This document shows, one piece after another, positions 17,105-26,014 of a stretch of 64,000 bases of DNA. The DNA is from Litorimonas sp964610115 (GTDB taxonomy: Bacteria > Pseudomonadota > Alphaproteobacteria > Caulobacterales > Maricaulaceae). Numbering within the stretch: position 1 is the stretch's first letter; each line of letters begins with the position of its first letter. The translations under genes and the position numbers were made by a program. The notes under the pieces were generated by a model. That model made no database searches and had not been told where the DNA came from. It worked only from the letters and a program-made list of their open reading frames with translations. The stretch is from assembly GCA_964610115.1 (NCBI GenBank), contig CAZSUW010000003.1, positions 1-64,000 on the forward strand, given 5' to 3'.

Positions 17105-17311
17105 ATGACGCTGACCCAAATCTTTCTACTCACCTTTGCCGGGGCCCTCATTTATGAGGGCTTGGCTTGGGCTGTCGGTCCTTCGGCTATGCGCCGAATG
17201 TATGATCAGGCCATGCAACAGCTTGGTGATCGACAGCTGAGCAATGCAGGTCTAATCTCTGTTGTGATCGGCGTTGGCTTTATTTTGCTGGCCTTACAGC
17301 TTCCTTCCTGA
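17105..17311 (+). CDS. DUF2065 small membrane protein (YjeT-like)
   Basis: A 68-residue protein with two membrane helices (about residues 5-25 and 48-66) joined by an Arg/Gln-rich loop. It has the EGLAWAVGPSAMRRM motif of DUF2065, found next to hflKC in many proteobacteria (YjeT in E. coli). Its function is not established. It sits 35 bp after hflC and 69 bp before degP, so it is probably part of the same transcription unit. Confidence 0.85.
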   Translation: MTLTQIFLLTFAGALIYEGLAWAVGPSAMRRMYDQAMQQLGDRQLSNAGLISVVIGVGFILLALQLPS

Positions 17312-17380
17312 CGTAATCGTCATGCAAGCGCGGCATCGCTACGTCTTGGCAAATCGATACAAATCAAGCACTAGGTCGAT

Positions 17381-18945
17381 ATGGTTCGTGCATTAATTCT
17401 AGGTTTGACTGTTGCTTTCGCACCTTTGGCGGTTTCGAGCGTTGCAGAGGCGCGACCCGTTCCTGAGAACTTTACGGAACTCACCAAACGTCTTAGCCCG
17501 TCAGTGGTCAATATCTCAACAGCTCAAACCGTTGAAATTGGCGAAGGCGATGTCCCGGCCTTTGAAGAAGGTTCACCACTGGAACGATTCAATGATTTCT
17601 TTGGTCGGCGGGGTCAGGACGGGCGTGTCGCTCGCGCACTTGGATCTGGTTTTCTTATCGATGATGAGGGCCACATTATTACGAATAATCACGTCATTGA
17701 GGGCGCTGACCTGATTGAAGTGAGCTTTCCGTCCGGCGACACCTATGAGGCTGAGTTGGTGGGGCGCGATCCCGCGACCGATATTGCTGTTCTACGCATC
17801 GATCCCGATACGGATATTCCCCACGTAACATTTGGCGATAGTGATGCTGCAGAAGTGGGCGAATGGGTGATCGCGATTGGTAACCCCTTTGGCTATGCGG
17901 GATCAGTCGCGGCCGGCATCATCAGTGCGCGTAATCGCAATATCTCTATGGGAAATTATGATGACTTCATCCAAACGGATGTGGCGATCAACCAAGGCAA
18001 TAGCGGGGGTCCGCTGTTTAACATGAACGGCGAAGTCATTGGTGTGAATACGGCAATCCTAGCCCCGTCCGGGGGCTCTATCGGGATTAGCTTCTCTGTG
18101 CCCTCTGATCTGGCGGAAAGTGTCGCCAAGCAGCTTATCGAATTTGGCGAAACCCGCCGCGGCTATATGGGCGTTCGTACGCAGACGGTCAGCGCCGATC
18201 TGGCCCGAGCTTATGGTCTTGATGAAGCGCAGGGCGCCTTAATCAGCTTTGTCAAAGAGGATGGACCGGCCGATAAAGCGGGCCTGCAAAAAGGTGACCT
18301 CATCTTGAAACTTGGCGCGCGAGAGATCGGCGATACGCGGGTTTTGTATCGCGCGGTGGCTGAGGCTCCTATTGAGGAGGGTGTGCCGATCGAATATATC
18401 CGTAAGCGCAAAAAGCGGACAACAACGATCAGCTTTACACGGCTTGAGGAAGAGGTTAGCGCCGAGGAGAAACTCAAACGTGAGATCGAATCCGGGAATG
18501 CTGAACGCACTGTCGGTGGCCTTTCTGTCGAAGCGCTGAGTGACGATGTCCGCCGCGCTAATCGTATTGCGCCCGACGTAGAGGGTGTCCGTGTTGTGGC
18601 TGTCGGAAAGCGCAGCCGCGCCTCAGGAAAGATCCTAAAGGGCGACATCATTCAAGAGGTCGCGTTTGAACCCGTTAAGACACCCGCAGAGTTTGAAGAG
18701 GCAATGACGACAGCCTTGGAGGAGGGTGTGCCGGTTCAATTACTTATCAATCGCGGTGGAAATTACATTTTCTATGCGCTGACGANNNNNNNNNNNNNNN
18801 NNNNNNNNNNNNNNNNNNNNNNNNNNNNNNNNNNNNNNNNNNNNNNNNNNNNNNNNNNNNNNNNNNNNNNNNNNNNNNNNNNNNNCCGGTTCAATTACTT
18901 ATCAATCGCGGTGGAAATTACATTTTCTATGCGCTGACGAGCTAG
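17381..18945 (+). CDS. degP: DegP/HtrA-family periplasmic serine protease (interrupted by scaffold gap)
   Basis: Do-type protease/chaperone of the periplasm. A signal peptide (VAEARP region, cleavage near residue 25) is followed by a trypsin-like domain with His104 (TNNHVIEG), Asp134 (ATDIAVLRI) and Ser208 (GNSGGPL), then two PDZ domains (from about residues 270 and 380). The coding sequence runs into 100 N at 18786-18885. The 55 bases before the gap are repeated exactly after it. Collapsing that overlap gives a protein of 469 residues ending FYALTS with a TAG at 18943-18945. The frame break seen when reading through the N run is therefore an assembly artefact, not a mutation. It forms a functional cluster with hflKC. 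Confidence 0.93.
18731..18940. other. Scaffold gap (100 N) flanked by a 55-bp identical overlap
   Basis: The N run is 18786-18885. Bases 18731-18785 and 18886-18940 are identical over 55 positions and both encode the last residues of degP. Two contigs that overlap by 55 bp were joined with a default 100-N spacer instead of being merged. The real sequence has one copy and no gap. Confidence 0.95.
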
Positions 18946-18948
18946 CCT

Positions 18949-19821
18949 TTAATCTTCTACGATTTCTTCGTCTGAATAACCTTGGAAATACAAGGCTGTC
19001 CGTAAATCTGTGTAAGTGATCGCACTATGTGCGGCGGCCGCGACAGACGGCTTGGCATAGAAGGCCATACCGAGTCCGGCGGCTTTGATCATCGCCAGAT
19101 CATTCGCGCCGTCACCGACGCAGAGGGCGGTTTCGGGCTGATTGTCAGTGAGTTTGAAAAGCGCCTCGCGTTTGGCTTCCCGGCCTAAGATTGGCCGTGC
19201 CACATCCCCGGTAAGTGTCCCGCCTTGGTCGAGCAATACGTTCGCCTGATGGCTGTCAAAGCTGCAGGCCTTCGCAATCCGGCTACTAAAGAACGTAAAC
19301 CCACCTGAAACGATAAGCGTTTTCGCGCCGTTTTTGGCCATGGTTCTGGCTAAGGCCCGCGCGCCTGCATTGATCGTGATGCGTGTCTCAAAGCACTCTT
19401 GCAGGACGGATAAGGGCAAACCTTTGAGCAGCCCGACACGTTCTAGTAAGGCCCCTTCAAATCCGATCTCACCGCGCATAGCCCGTTCGGTGATCGCACT
19501 GACCCGGTCCTTAACGCCGGCAAAATCAGCGAGTTCATCAATGCACTCCTGACCAATGAGTGTGCTGTCCATATCGCAAACGAGTGCCGTTTTACGTCGA
19601 GCCTGTTCAGGTTGAACGCAGACGTCTGCGTGGATTCCGGCTGCCTGCAGGCGCTCCCACGCCGCCTCGCTGGACAGAGCGTCTCCATAGCCCTCAACCG
19701 CGCGTCCGGCTGACAGTATCCTCGTCTGAGTAAGATCAAGGGCCTGCACAGCAACCATGAGGGTTTTGTCATCCATCTGTGGCAGGACAAGCGTTGTGAT
19801 CTGGGTTAGGGCGGTGGCCAT
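18949..19821 (-). CDS. serB: Phosphoserine phosphatase
   Basis: HAD-superfamily phosphatase of 290 residues that makes serine from phosphoserine. The catalytic DMDSTLIGQE (nucleophile Asp in DxDxT), an SGGFTFF motif and GDGANDLAMI are all present. An N-terminal regulatory-type domain of about 80 residues precedes the HAD core. The frame is open to 19938, but the family N-terminus fits the ATG at 19821. That ATG shares the bases CATG with the start of the divergent miaA. The gene ends three bases from the end of degP, convergently. Confidence 0.93.
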   Translation of the reverse strand: MATALTQITTLVLPQMDDKTLMVAVQALDLTQTRILSAGRAVEGYGDALSSEAAWERLQAAGIHADVCVQPEQARRKTALVCDMDSTLIGQECIDELADFAGVKDRVSAITERAMRGEIGFEGALLERVGLLKGLPLSVLQECFETRITINAGARALARTMAKNGAKTLIVSGGFTFFSSRIAKACSFDSHQANVLLDQGGTLTGDVARPILGREAKREALFKLTDNQPETALCVGDGANDLAMIKAAGLGMAFYAKPSVAAAAHSAITYTDLRTALYFQGYSDEEIVED

Positions 19822-20737
19822 GCTGGACTCCAAGTCAATAGGGCTGAAGCCCGTCATCTGTATCGCAGGCCCGACGGCCAGCGGCAAGTCTGGCGCGGCG
19901 ATAGAACTGGCAAAAATGGTGGGCGGTGAAATTGTCAACGCCGACGCATTGCAAGTCTATCGCGACATACAGCTTCTTTCCGCCCGCCCAACTAAGGCCG
20001 AGATGCAAGGCATTCCTCATCATCTTTTCGGACATGTCGAGGGTCGGCAGCTCTATTCCGTTGGCGATTGGTCGCGCGAAGCGGTGCCGATACTACTCGA
20101 TATTTTGGCAAGAGGATGTGTGCCCATACTGACAGGTGGAACGGGGTTATATTTTCAATCTCTGCTGCAAGGATTGGCGGATATACCGATCGTACCGCGT
20201 GAGTTGGATGCGGCGTTGAATAGCTATCCGATAGAGCAGTTGCGTGAAGACGCGCAAAGGTTGGACCCCGTTGCGACTGATCGCGTTTTAGGTGATGATC
20301 CGCAACGTTTAGCCAGGATTGTCGGTGTGGCCCGTTCGACAGGTCGGCCTTTAAGTGCGTGGCAGGCTGACACAAAGCCTATCATCCCGACTTCACAGAC
20401 ACAGCGTTTTGTTCTGTTCCCAGAACGACAAGACCTCTATGCGCGAATAAATCAGCGATTCGATAGGATGATTGAGGCAGGAGCGTTGGAGGAGGCTAGG
20501 CAAGTTCATGCCAAAAGCTATCCCTCTAGGGCCTCGCTTCCAAAAGCCATCGGACTGTCCCATTTGTTGTCATACCTGAGCGGAGACGGCGAGCTAGCGA
20601 CGTCGATTGAGGCGGCCAAGCGAGATTCAAGACGCCTTGCAAAGCGCCAGATGACTTGGTTTCGTAATCGCTGCGCCGATTGGACGTTTTGTGACACCCC
20701 GGAAAGCCTAATCCAAAAGTATAAAGACGGTTTTTGA
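19820..20737 (+). CDS. miaA: tRNA dimethylallyltransferase
   Basis: Enzyme of 305 residues that adds the isopentenyl group to A37 of tRNAs reading UNN codons. The P-loop GPTASGKS lies near residue 16, DALQVYRDI follows, and GGTGLYFQSLL, ARIVGVARSTGRPLS and TWFRNRCADW match MiaA. An upstream in-frame reading from 19757 lies inside serB and is rejected. The start codon overlaps that of serB on the opposite strand, so any promoter for miaA must lie within serB. The stop overlaps the next start (TGATG). Confidence 0.94.
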   Translation: MLDSKSIGLKPVICIAGPTASGKSGAAIELAKMVGGEIVNADALQVYRDIQLLSARPTKAEMQGIPHHLFGHVEGRQLYSVGDWSREAVPILLDILARGCVPILTGGTGLYFQSLLQGLADIPIVPRELDAALNSYPIEQLREDAQRLDPVATDRVLGDDPQRLARIVGVARSTGRPLSAWQADTKPIIPTSQTQRFVLFPERQDLYARINQRFDRMIEAGALEEARQVHAKSYPSRASLPKAIGLSHLLSYLSGDGELATSIEAAKRDSRRLAKRQMTWFRNRCADWTFCDTPESLIQKYKDGF

Positions 20738-21420
20738 TGTCGTCTGTTTGGAAAGACATAGCGAAACTCATCCTGCCTCTCTTGGCATTGTGGATAATTG
20801 TTTCTGTCAATCGAGATGCGATTCTGCCGTTCTTGCAGGCTGTCGGTGAGGGGGCGGACGAAGGGTGGGCCGTCCCGGCTGCGCTTACAATGATGGTTAT
20901 TGGTTCGTTGGTACTAATCCCGCAATGGATGCTTATCGCGGCGGTTGTCGCAGCCTTTGGACTTGGCGAAGGAGCGGCGATCAGCTGGCTGGGCAGTCTA
21001 CTCGGTATATCCCTTCATCTGATCATCGGCCGAACAAGCGCTGCCAGCTTGGTTGATAAACTTGCTCAGCGTCTCTCCGATGATCGTTTCGAAAAACTCC
21101 GTCAGGGGTTCGTAAGGAACAGTTTTCAGTCCGGTTTCATCATCCGGTTGGTTCCAACTGGGCCGGCTCTAATTGTGAATATGCTTGCCGGGAGTTTAAG
21201 GGTGAGAGCGGGGGCATTCTTAGCCGGTAGCGCGCTTGGCATTGTGCCAAAAATTGCCCTGACGGGATTGATTACGCAAGGGCTACTATCCACCGCTCAA
21301 GGTCAACAATATGGGCTCTGGATAACGGTCTGTGCTATCGCTTTGCTTGTCGGGTTTTTCCTTATTCGGACGCTCAAACAAGGCGGAGTGAGAGGTTCAG
21401 GGGAGGCCAACGAAAAATAG
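20737..21420 (+). CDS. TVP38/TMEM64-type VTT-domain membrane protein
   Basis: Membrane protein of 227 residues with about six hydrophobic segments. The central part (GSLLGISLHLIIGR, then GFIIRLVPTGPALIVNMLAG) is the VTT core found in TVP38/TMEM64 and DedA proteins. Members are implicated in lipid scrambling or polyprenyl-lipid handling, but no function is assigned here. The ATG at 20737 overlaps the miaA stop by one base; a TTG one codon earlier is less likely. A separate DedA-type paralogue lies at 33022-33558. Confidence 0.8.
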   Translation: MSSVWKDIAKLILPLLALWIIVSVNRDAILPFLQAVGEGADEGWAVPAALTMMVIGSLVLIPQWMLIAAVVAAFGLGEGAAISWLGSLLGISLHLIIGRTSAASLVDKLAQRLSDDRFEKLRQGFVRNSFQSGFIIRLVPTGPALIVNMLAGSLRVRAGAFLAGSALGIVPKIALTGLITQGLLSTAQGQQYGLWITVCAIALLVGFFLIRTLKQGGVRGSGEANEK

Positions 21421-21596
21421 CAGTCATTTCTACAGCTTCTGAAGCGAAAGCGGAATGAAAAGCTTGCATTCGTTAACCTTGATTTCCAATAGAATTGGTA
21501 AGGATCAACGTAAGTCTAGCGGATGATTCGTCATTGGGCGATTTTGAGTATTGGCTGGATTCACTCGGTGAGAACACACCAACGACAGGAACCGCT

Positions 21597-22649
21597 ATGT
21601 TCGGCTCAATCATGGACGCATTTTCGTCAGATATTGCCATCGACTTAGGTACGGCGAATACGCTGGTTTATGCCAAAGGGCGCGACGTCGTTTTGAACGA
21701 ACCCTCTGTTGTAGCCTTTTCTTTTAAAAATGGCCGACCTGTTGTTCATGCTGTGGGTATGGACGCGCGCATGATGTTGGGTCGTACACCGGAAAAGATC
21801 GAGGCGATCCGTCCGATGAAAGATGGCGTGATCGCCGATTTCGATGTCGCAGAGGAAATGATCAAGCACTTCATCAAGAAGGTGAAGAGCGAAAATACTT
21901 TTCTGCGCCGTTACGCAAAGCCAAAAGTTGTAATTTGTGTTCCCTCAGGCGCTACGGCTGTTGAAAAGCGGGCCATCTATCAGTCGGCAGAACAAGCTGG
22001 CGCCCGTAAAGTCTATTTGATCGAAGAGCCAATGGCTGCGGCGCTTGGCGCAGGGTTGCCCATTCACGAACCCAGCGGCTCTATGGTCGTGGATATTGGT
22101 GGGGGAACGACAGAGGTCGCCGTGCTGTCCCTTGATGGTATTGTCTATTCGCGGAGTGTTCGCGTTGGCGGAGATAAAATGGATGATGCGATTATCCAAT
22201 ATGTCCGTCGGACAACGAATATGCTGATCGGTGAAATGACGGCGGAGCGCGTCAAGAAAGAGATTGGTTCAGCGACTATGCCAGCAGACAATGAGGGTAT
22301 GAGCGTCCAGATCAAAGGCCGCGACCTGATGAACGGTGTGCCGCGTGAAATCCGCGTATCAGAAGCGATGATCGCGGAAAGCTTGGCGGAACCTGTTGAG
22401 CAGATTGTTGAGGCCGTGAAAACGGCGCTCGAAGCGACACCGCCAGAGCTTGCCGCTGATATCGTCGATAAAGGCATTATGCTGACAGGGGGCGGGGCGC
22501 TGCTGCGAAATCTCGATCTCGAATTGCGTAATCGGACAGAATTGCCGGTCTTCATCGCGGATGATCCGCTATCCTGTGTGGTTCGTGGTTCTGGTACAGT
22601 TGTTGAAAATATCAAAAAATGGAAGGGCGTATTGTCCTCTGACATTTGA
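21597..22649 (+). CDS. mreB: Rod-shape determining actin homologue MreB
   Basis: Bacterial actin of 350 residues that forms membrane-bound filaments guiding lateral wall synthesis. It shows the phosphate loop AIDLGTANTLVY, VCVPSGATAVEKRAI, IEEPMAAALGAGLP, VDIGGGTTEVAVLSL and LTGGGALLRNLD, all in order. The ATG at 21597 follows AGGAA; an earlier in-frame TTG at 21495 would add 34 residues unlike the family. First gene of the elongasome operon mreB-mreC-mreD-mrdA-rodA. The 176 bp before it hold the operon's leader, with two GATTC sites but no promoter I can assign firmly. Confidence 0.97.
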   Translation: MFGSIMDAFSSDIAIDLGTANTLVYAKGRDVVLNEPSVVAFSFKNGRPVVHAVGMDARMMLGRTPEKIEAIRPMKDGVIADFDVAEEMIKHFIKKVKSENTFLRRYAKPKVVICVPSGATAVEKRAIYQSAEQAGARKVYLIEEPMAAALGAGLPIHEPSGSMVVDIGGGTTEVAVLSLDGIVYSRSVRVGGDKMDDAIIQYVRRTTNMLIGEMTAERVKKEIGSATMPADNEGMSVQIKGRDLMNGVPREIRVSEAMIAESLAEPVEQIVEAVKTALEATPPELAADIVDKGIMLTGGGALLRNLDLELRNRTELPVFIADDPLSCVVRGSGTVVENIKKWKGVLSSDI

Positions 22650-22686
22650 GGCAGTGACATAAAGCCCAAAGGAGCACTCGACGAAG

Positions 22687-23610
22687 ATGGTCAGAGCAAA
22701 ATCTGACAGATCAGAAGGTCGTCTAGGCCTGAGCCTGCTAATCATTGTTGCTTTAGTCATGCTTGTCTTTGGCCGAGACGCAGCGCAAGACCGACGCGCT
22801 TCACCCACGCTCACCGATGATATCCAAGCGCCTGTCGCGACTGTGCTGTCGCGTCCATTTCGTGCCATTGAAGAAGGTCTCCGTAGCCGAGAGGATCGTC
22901 GGCGTGCACACGAAGAAAATCGGGCGCTGCGGCGGGAGTTAGCTTCAATGCGCCGCGAACGCGACCGCCTAATGGCTATGCAAGACCGTTTGGCTCGCTT
23001 GGAAACGACACTAAGCATCCGTGTAAATGGGGACATACCTTCGCAACGTATTACAGCCCGTGTTGTATCAGATCCGGGCAGTCCGTTCGTCCGCAGCTTC
23101 CTGCTCAGCGCGGGCACGGAAGATGGCGTTGAGGCAGGCTATGCTGTGATGAGCGATGCAGGATTGGTTGGGCATGTCCTCAGTGCGGGTCAGCGCTCCT
23201 CTCGTGTTCTTCGCCTGGATGATCTGAATAGTCGTGTCGCTGTCATGAGCGTGAGAAGTGGGGCGCGCGCTATTCTCGTCGGGACAAATGAAGGCACACC
23301 AACGCTTAAATTTATTGCGAACTCAGAAGGCTGGATTGAGGGCGATCGGGTTGTCACATCAGGGGATGACGGACAGCTACCCATGGGATTGCCCGTCGGG
23401 CGTGTTATTGAAAAGGCCCAAGTTGAACTCGGCTACCGCAAACAGTCCGTCGATTGGGTCATTCTATTGCCTTTCGAACCGATGGCGAGAGACGAAGATG
23501 TAGAGGCACGCATGCAAGAGGGCCTGTCAGCTTCGGACGAACCTGCGCTCACACCTGAACCTGAACTTGCACCTGCACCTGCACCTGCACCAGTGTCTGA
23601 GGCGGGCTAA
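22687..23610 (+). CDS. mreC: Rod-shape determining protein MreC
   Basis: Periplasmic elongasome scaffold of 307 residues. A membrane helix at about residues 13-30 is followed by an Arg/Glu-rich coiled coil (SREDRRRAHEENRALRREL) and the beta-barrel domain (ITARVVSDPGSPFVRSFLL, GDRVVTSGDDGQLPMGLPVG). The C-terminus ends in a Pro/Ala/Glu-rich tail encoded by a hexanucleotide repeat. It overlaps mreD by one base (TAATG). Confidence 0.94.
   Translation: MVRAKSDRSEGRLGLSLLIIVALVMLVFGRDAAQDRRASPTLTDDIQAPVATVLSRPFRAIEEGLRSREDRRRAHEENRALRRELASMRRERDRLMAMQDRLARLETTLSIRVNGDIPSQRITARVVSDPGSPFVRSFLLSAGTEDGVEAGYAVMSDAGLVGHVLSAGQRSSRVLRLDDLNSRVAVMSVRSGARAILVGTNEGTPTLKFIANSEGWIEGDRVVTSGDDGQLPMGLPVGRVIEKAQVELGYRKQSVDWVILLPFEPMARDEDVEARMQEGLSASDEPALTPEPELAPAPAPAPVSEAG
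23553..23591 (+). repeat. Hexanucleotide tandem repeat in the mreC tail
   Basis: About 6.5 copies of ACCTGC/ACCTGA (two ACCTGA, one ACTTGC, three ACCTGC, then ACC). They encode alternating Pro-Glu and Pro-Ala dipeptides at the end of MreC. The unit length is a multiple of three, so copy changes would lengthen or shorten the tail without shifting the frame. Confidence 0.85.
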
Positions 23611-24125
23611 TGGTCTACGTTGCGCCTCGTATCGTTCGCCGTAATGGTCATTTAGTCCCAGCAGCGATAGCTCTCTTTTTGGCGGGTTTAATAAGTCCGC
23701 TGCATATCATCGTTTTTGGTCTAAGCTGGCCGCTTTTATGGGTGCCATTGGCAATTGTCGGGCTTTGGCCGCGTCAGGCGTCCAGCCTGCCCTCGTCGCT
23801 TATATTGTTTGTCGCGGGCTTGTGGATAGATTGGGTGACATTGGGGGCTGTCGGGCAATGGCCCCTCGTTTTTGTCGCTGTGTATGCTTTTACCCGTCCT
23901 GACTTGGCGGAACCTGGGCGTGGACTGGTGAGGGGGCTAGCGCGAAGTGCCAGTGCGCTTCTCATCGGTTTCGTTTTATTCGCTTTATCAGGGTGGTTTA
24001 TCTACGGGGTTTGGCCGGATGCAGGGGTCGTAGCGAAGGGTGTGGTCGTGTTTGTCCTTAGCCTGCCCGTGATCATTCTTTTGCGCGACCTTATTGCGGG
24101 TCGAACCGGGCAGGATGATTTCTGA
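23610..24125 (+). CDS. mreD: Rod-shape determining protein MreD
   Basis: Integral membrane protein of 171 residues with about five helices and hardly any soluble part, the usual MreD layout. Sequence conservation in this family is low, so the call rests mainly on topology, size and the position between mreC and mrdA, with one-base overlaps at both ends. Confidence 0.88.
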   Translation: MVYVAPRIVRRNGHLVPAAIALFLAGLISPLHIIVFGLSWPLLWVPLAIVGLWPRQASSLPSSLILFVAGLWIDWVTLGAVGQWPLVFVAVYAFTRPDLAEPGRGLVRGLARSASALLIGFVLFALSGWFIYGVWPDAGVVAKGVVVFVLSLPVIILLRDLIAGRTGQDDF

Positions 24126-26014
24126 TGGAAATTCGGCCTCGTAAAGCAAAAGGCGCGCCTCCTAGCGAGGCCAAGTCAGAAATCAGCATGACGCGCCGGA
24201 CGGGTATGTTGTCGGCGGGCGGTTTGGCGGTTTTTGGCGTCTTAGCAGGCCGGTTTTACCAGCTCCAAATTAAACAAGGAGAGAATTACACGCGCCTGTC
24301 TGATCAAAACCGTTTCAATTATCAGATGGTTTTGCCGTCACGCGGAATCGTTCGAGACCGTTTCGGAGAGCCACTCGCGACGAATACATTGGATTACCGC
24401 GTGGATTTGATCGCGGAACAAGCGTCCGATTTGGATGCAACCCTTGATGCCCTATCAAAAGTCATTCCGCTGACACAAGGCGATATGACCCGCATTCGAC
24501 GTGAGGTTTCACGCAAACCTGATTTTGTGCCTGTGACCATACGCGATCACCTGGATTGGGAAGACTTCGCGGCCCTGAATTTGAATATTCACGCTTTGCC
24601 GGGAGTTGTCCCGACGGCGGGGGAGGGTCGCGCTTATCCCGAAGACGGTGTTTTTAGTCATGTTCTCGGCTATGTGGGGCGCGCGAACGATCAAGATATT
24701 GAACGTGATGACGACCCTATGCTGCTGCAACCCGCCTTCCGATTGGGTAAGACGGGCGTTGAACAAGCTGCGGATAAGGACTTGCGGGGACGCTCTGGGC
24801 GCTTGCGGGTTGAGGTTAATGCACGCGGACGTGTCGTGCGCGAATGGCCTGATCCGCGCGATGCTGCCGTGGCCGGACAAGATATATGGCTAACTTTGGA
24901 TGCAGGGTTACAACGCTTTGCGGCCGAACAATTCGGTGATGATAGCGGCGGTCTGGCTGTTGTCGATGTGATGACAGGTGAGCTGCGAGCGCTTTTGTCG
25001 ATGCCGACGTTCGATGCGAACCTATTTGTTTCAGGCATTTCACAAGCGGATATGGACCGTTTGAATGGCGATGAAAAGCGACCACAATATAACAAAGTCC
25101 TATCGGGCGGGTACCCGCCCGCTTCGACCTATAAGATGGCGGTTATGTTGGCGGCTTTGGAAAGCGGCCTAATTGATCCGGAGCGCCCTGTCTTTTGCGG
25201 CGGAAAGCTGCGATTAGGGAACCGCTTATTCCATTGCTGGAAACGCGAAGGTCATGGGCCAGTCAATATGCGCGAGTCGCTAAAACATAGCTGCGACACC
25301 TATTATTATGAGATTTCCCAGATTGTCGGAATTGAAGCCATTGCAGAGGCCGCCCGTAAATTAGGTCTAGGTCAAACTTACAATCTTGGCATCCCTGGCG
25401 AAAGGACAGGCATTGTACCTACTCCGAGCTGGAAAGAAACCCGGATGGGCTCTGGCTGGCGGACGGGCGATACGCTCAACGCCTCTATCGGTCAGGGATT
25501 TGTTCTTACGACACCCTTACAGCTCGCTGTGATGACGGCACGTCTTGCCAATGCGAAGCAAGCCGTAGTCCCAAGCCTTTTTGCTGGCGTTGACCGGGAC
25601 AGTTTCGCGCCGCTCAACATATCGGACGAGGCCTTGCGCTTTGTTCAAGATGCAATGCTCAGCGTGACGAACGAGCCCGGTGGGACGGCTTATCGCCTTG
25701 ACTCACTCGGTCTTGGAACTGTGAAAATGGCAGGCAAAACCGGAACGGCTCAAGTTCGGGGAATTAGCCAGGCAGAGCGTTTGGCTGGCGTGCGCAAGAA
25801 TGAGGATTTGCCTTGGCGATATCGCGATCATTCGCTTTTCGTGGGCTACGCGCCCTACGAGACCCCGCGCTTTGCGGTGGGGTGTGTCGTGGAACATAGC
25901 GGGTCTGGAGCAGGGCGTGCCGCGACAATTACACGAGCCGTTCTAGGCGAAGTGTTGCGCCGCGACGGCATTGGCGTGCGCGCGGAAACCTCAGATGGAC
26001 GTGTCCCAACGTGA
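24125..26014 (+). CDS. mrdA: Penicillin-binding protein 2 (elongation transpeptidase)
   Basis: Class B penicillin-binding protein of 629 residues that cross-links peptidoglycan during elongation. The membrane helix is near residues 27-47. The dimerisation domain has the LPSRGIVRDRFGEPLATN segment. The transpeptidase motifs are STYK (nucleophile Ser334, Lys337), SCD in LKHSCDTYY as the SxD motif usual in PBP2, and KTGTAQ. Its stop overlaps the rodA start by four bases (GTGA). Confidence 0.96.
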   Translation: MEIRPRKAKGAPPSEAKSEISMTRRTGMLSAGGLAVFGVLAGRFYQLQIKQGENYTRLSDQNRFNYQMVLPSRGIVRDRFGEPLATNTLDYRVDLIAEQASDLDATLDALSKVIPLTQGDMTRIRREVSRKPDFVPVTIRDHLDWEDFAALNLNIHALPGVVPTAGEGRAYPEDGVFSHVLGYVGRANDQDIERDDDPMLLQPAFRLGKTGVEQAADKDLRGRSGRLRVEVNARGRVVREWPDPRDAAVAGQDIWLTLDAGLQRFAAEQFGDDSGGLAVVDVMTGELRALLSMPTFDANLFVSGISQADMDRLNGDEKRPQYNKVLSGGYPPASTYKMAVMLAALESGLIDPERPVFCGGKLRLGNRLFHCWKREGHGPVNMRESLKHSCDTYYYEISQIVGIEAIAEAARKLGLGQTYNLGIPGERTGIVPTPSWKETRMGSGWRTGDTLNASIGQGFVLTTPLQLAVMTARLANAKQAVVPSLFAGVDRDSFAPLNISDEALRFVQDAMLSVTNEPGGTAYRLDSLGLGTVKMAGKTGTAQVRGISQAERLAGVRKNEDLPWRYRDHSLFVGYAPYETPRFAVGCVVEHSGSGAGRAATITRAVLGEVLRRDGIGVRAETSDGRVPT

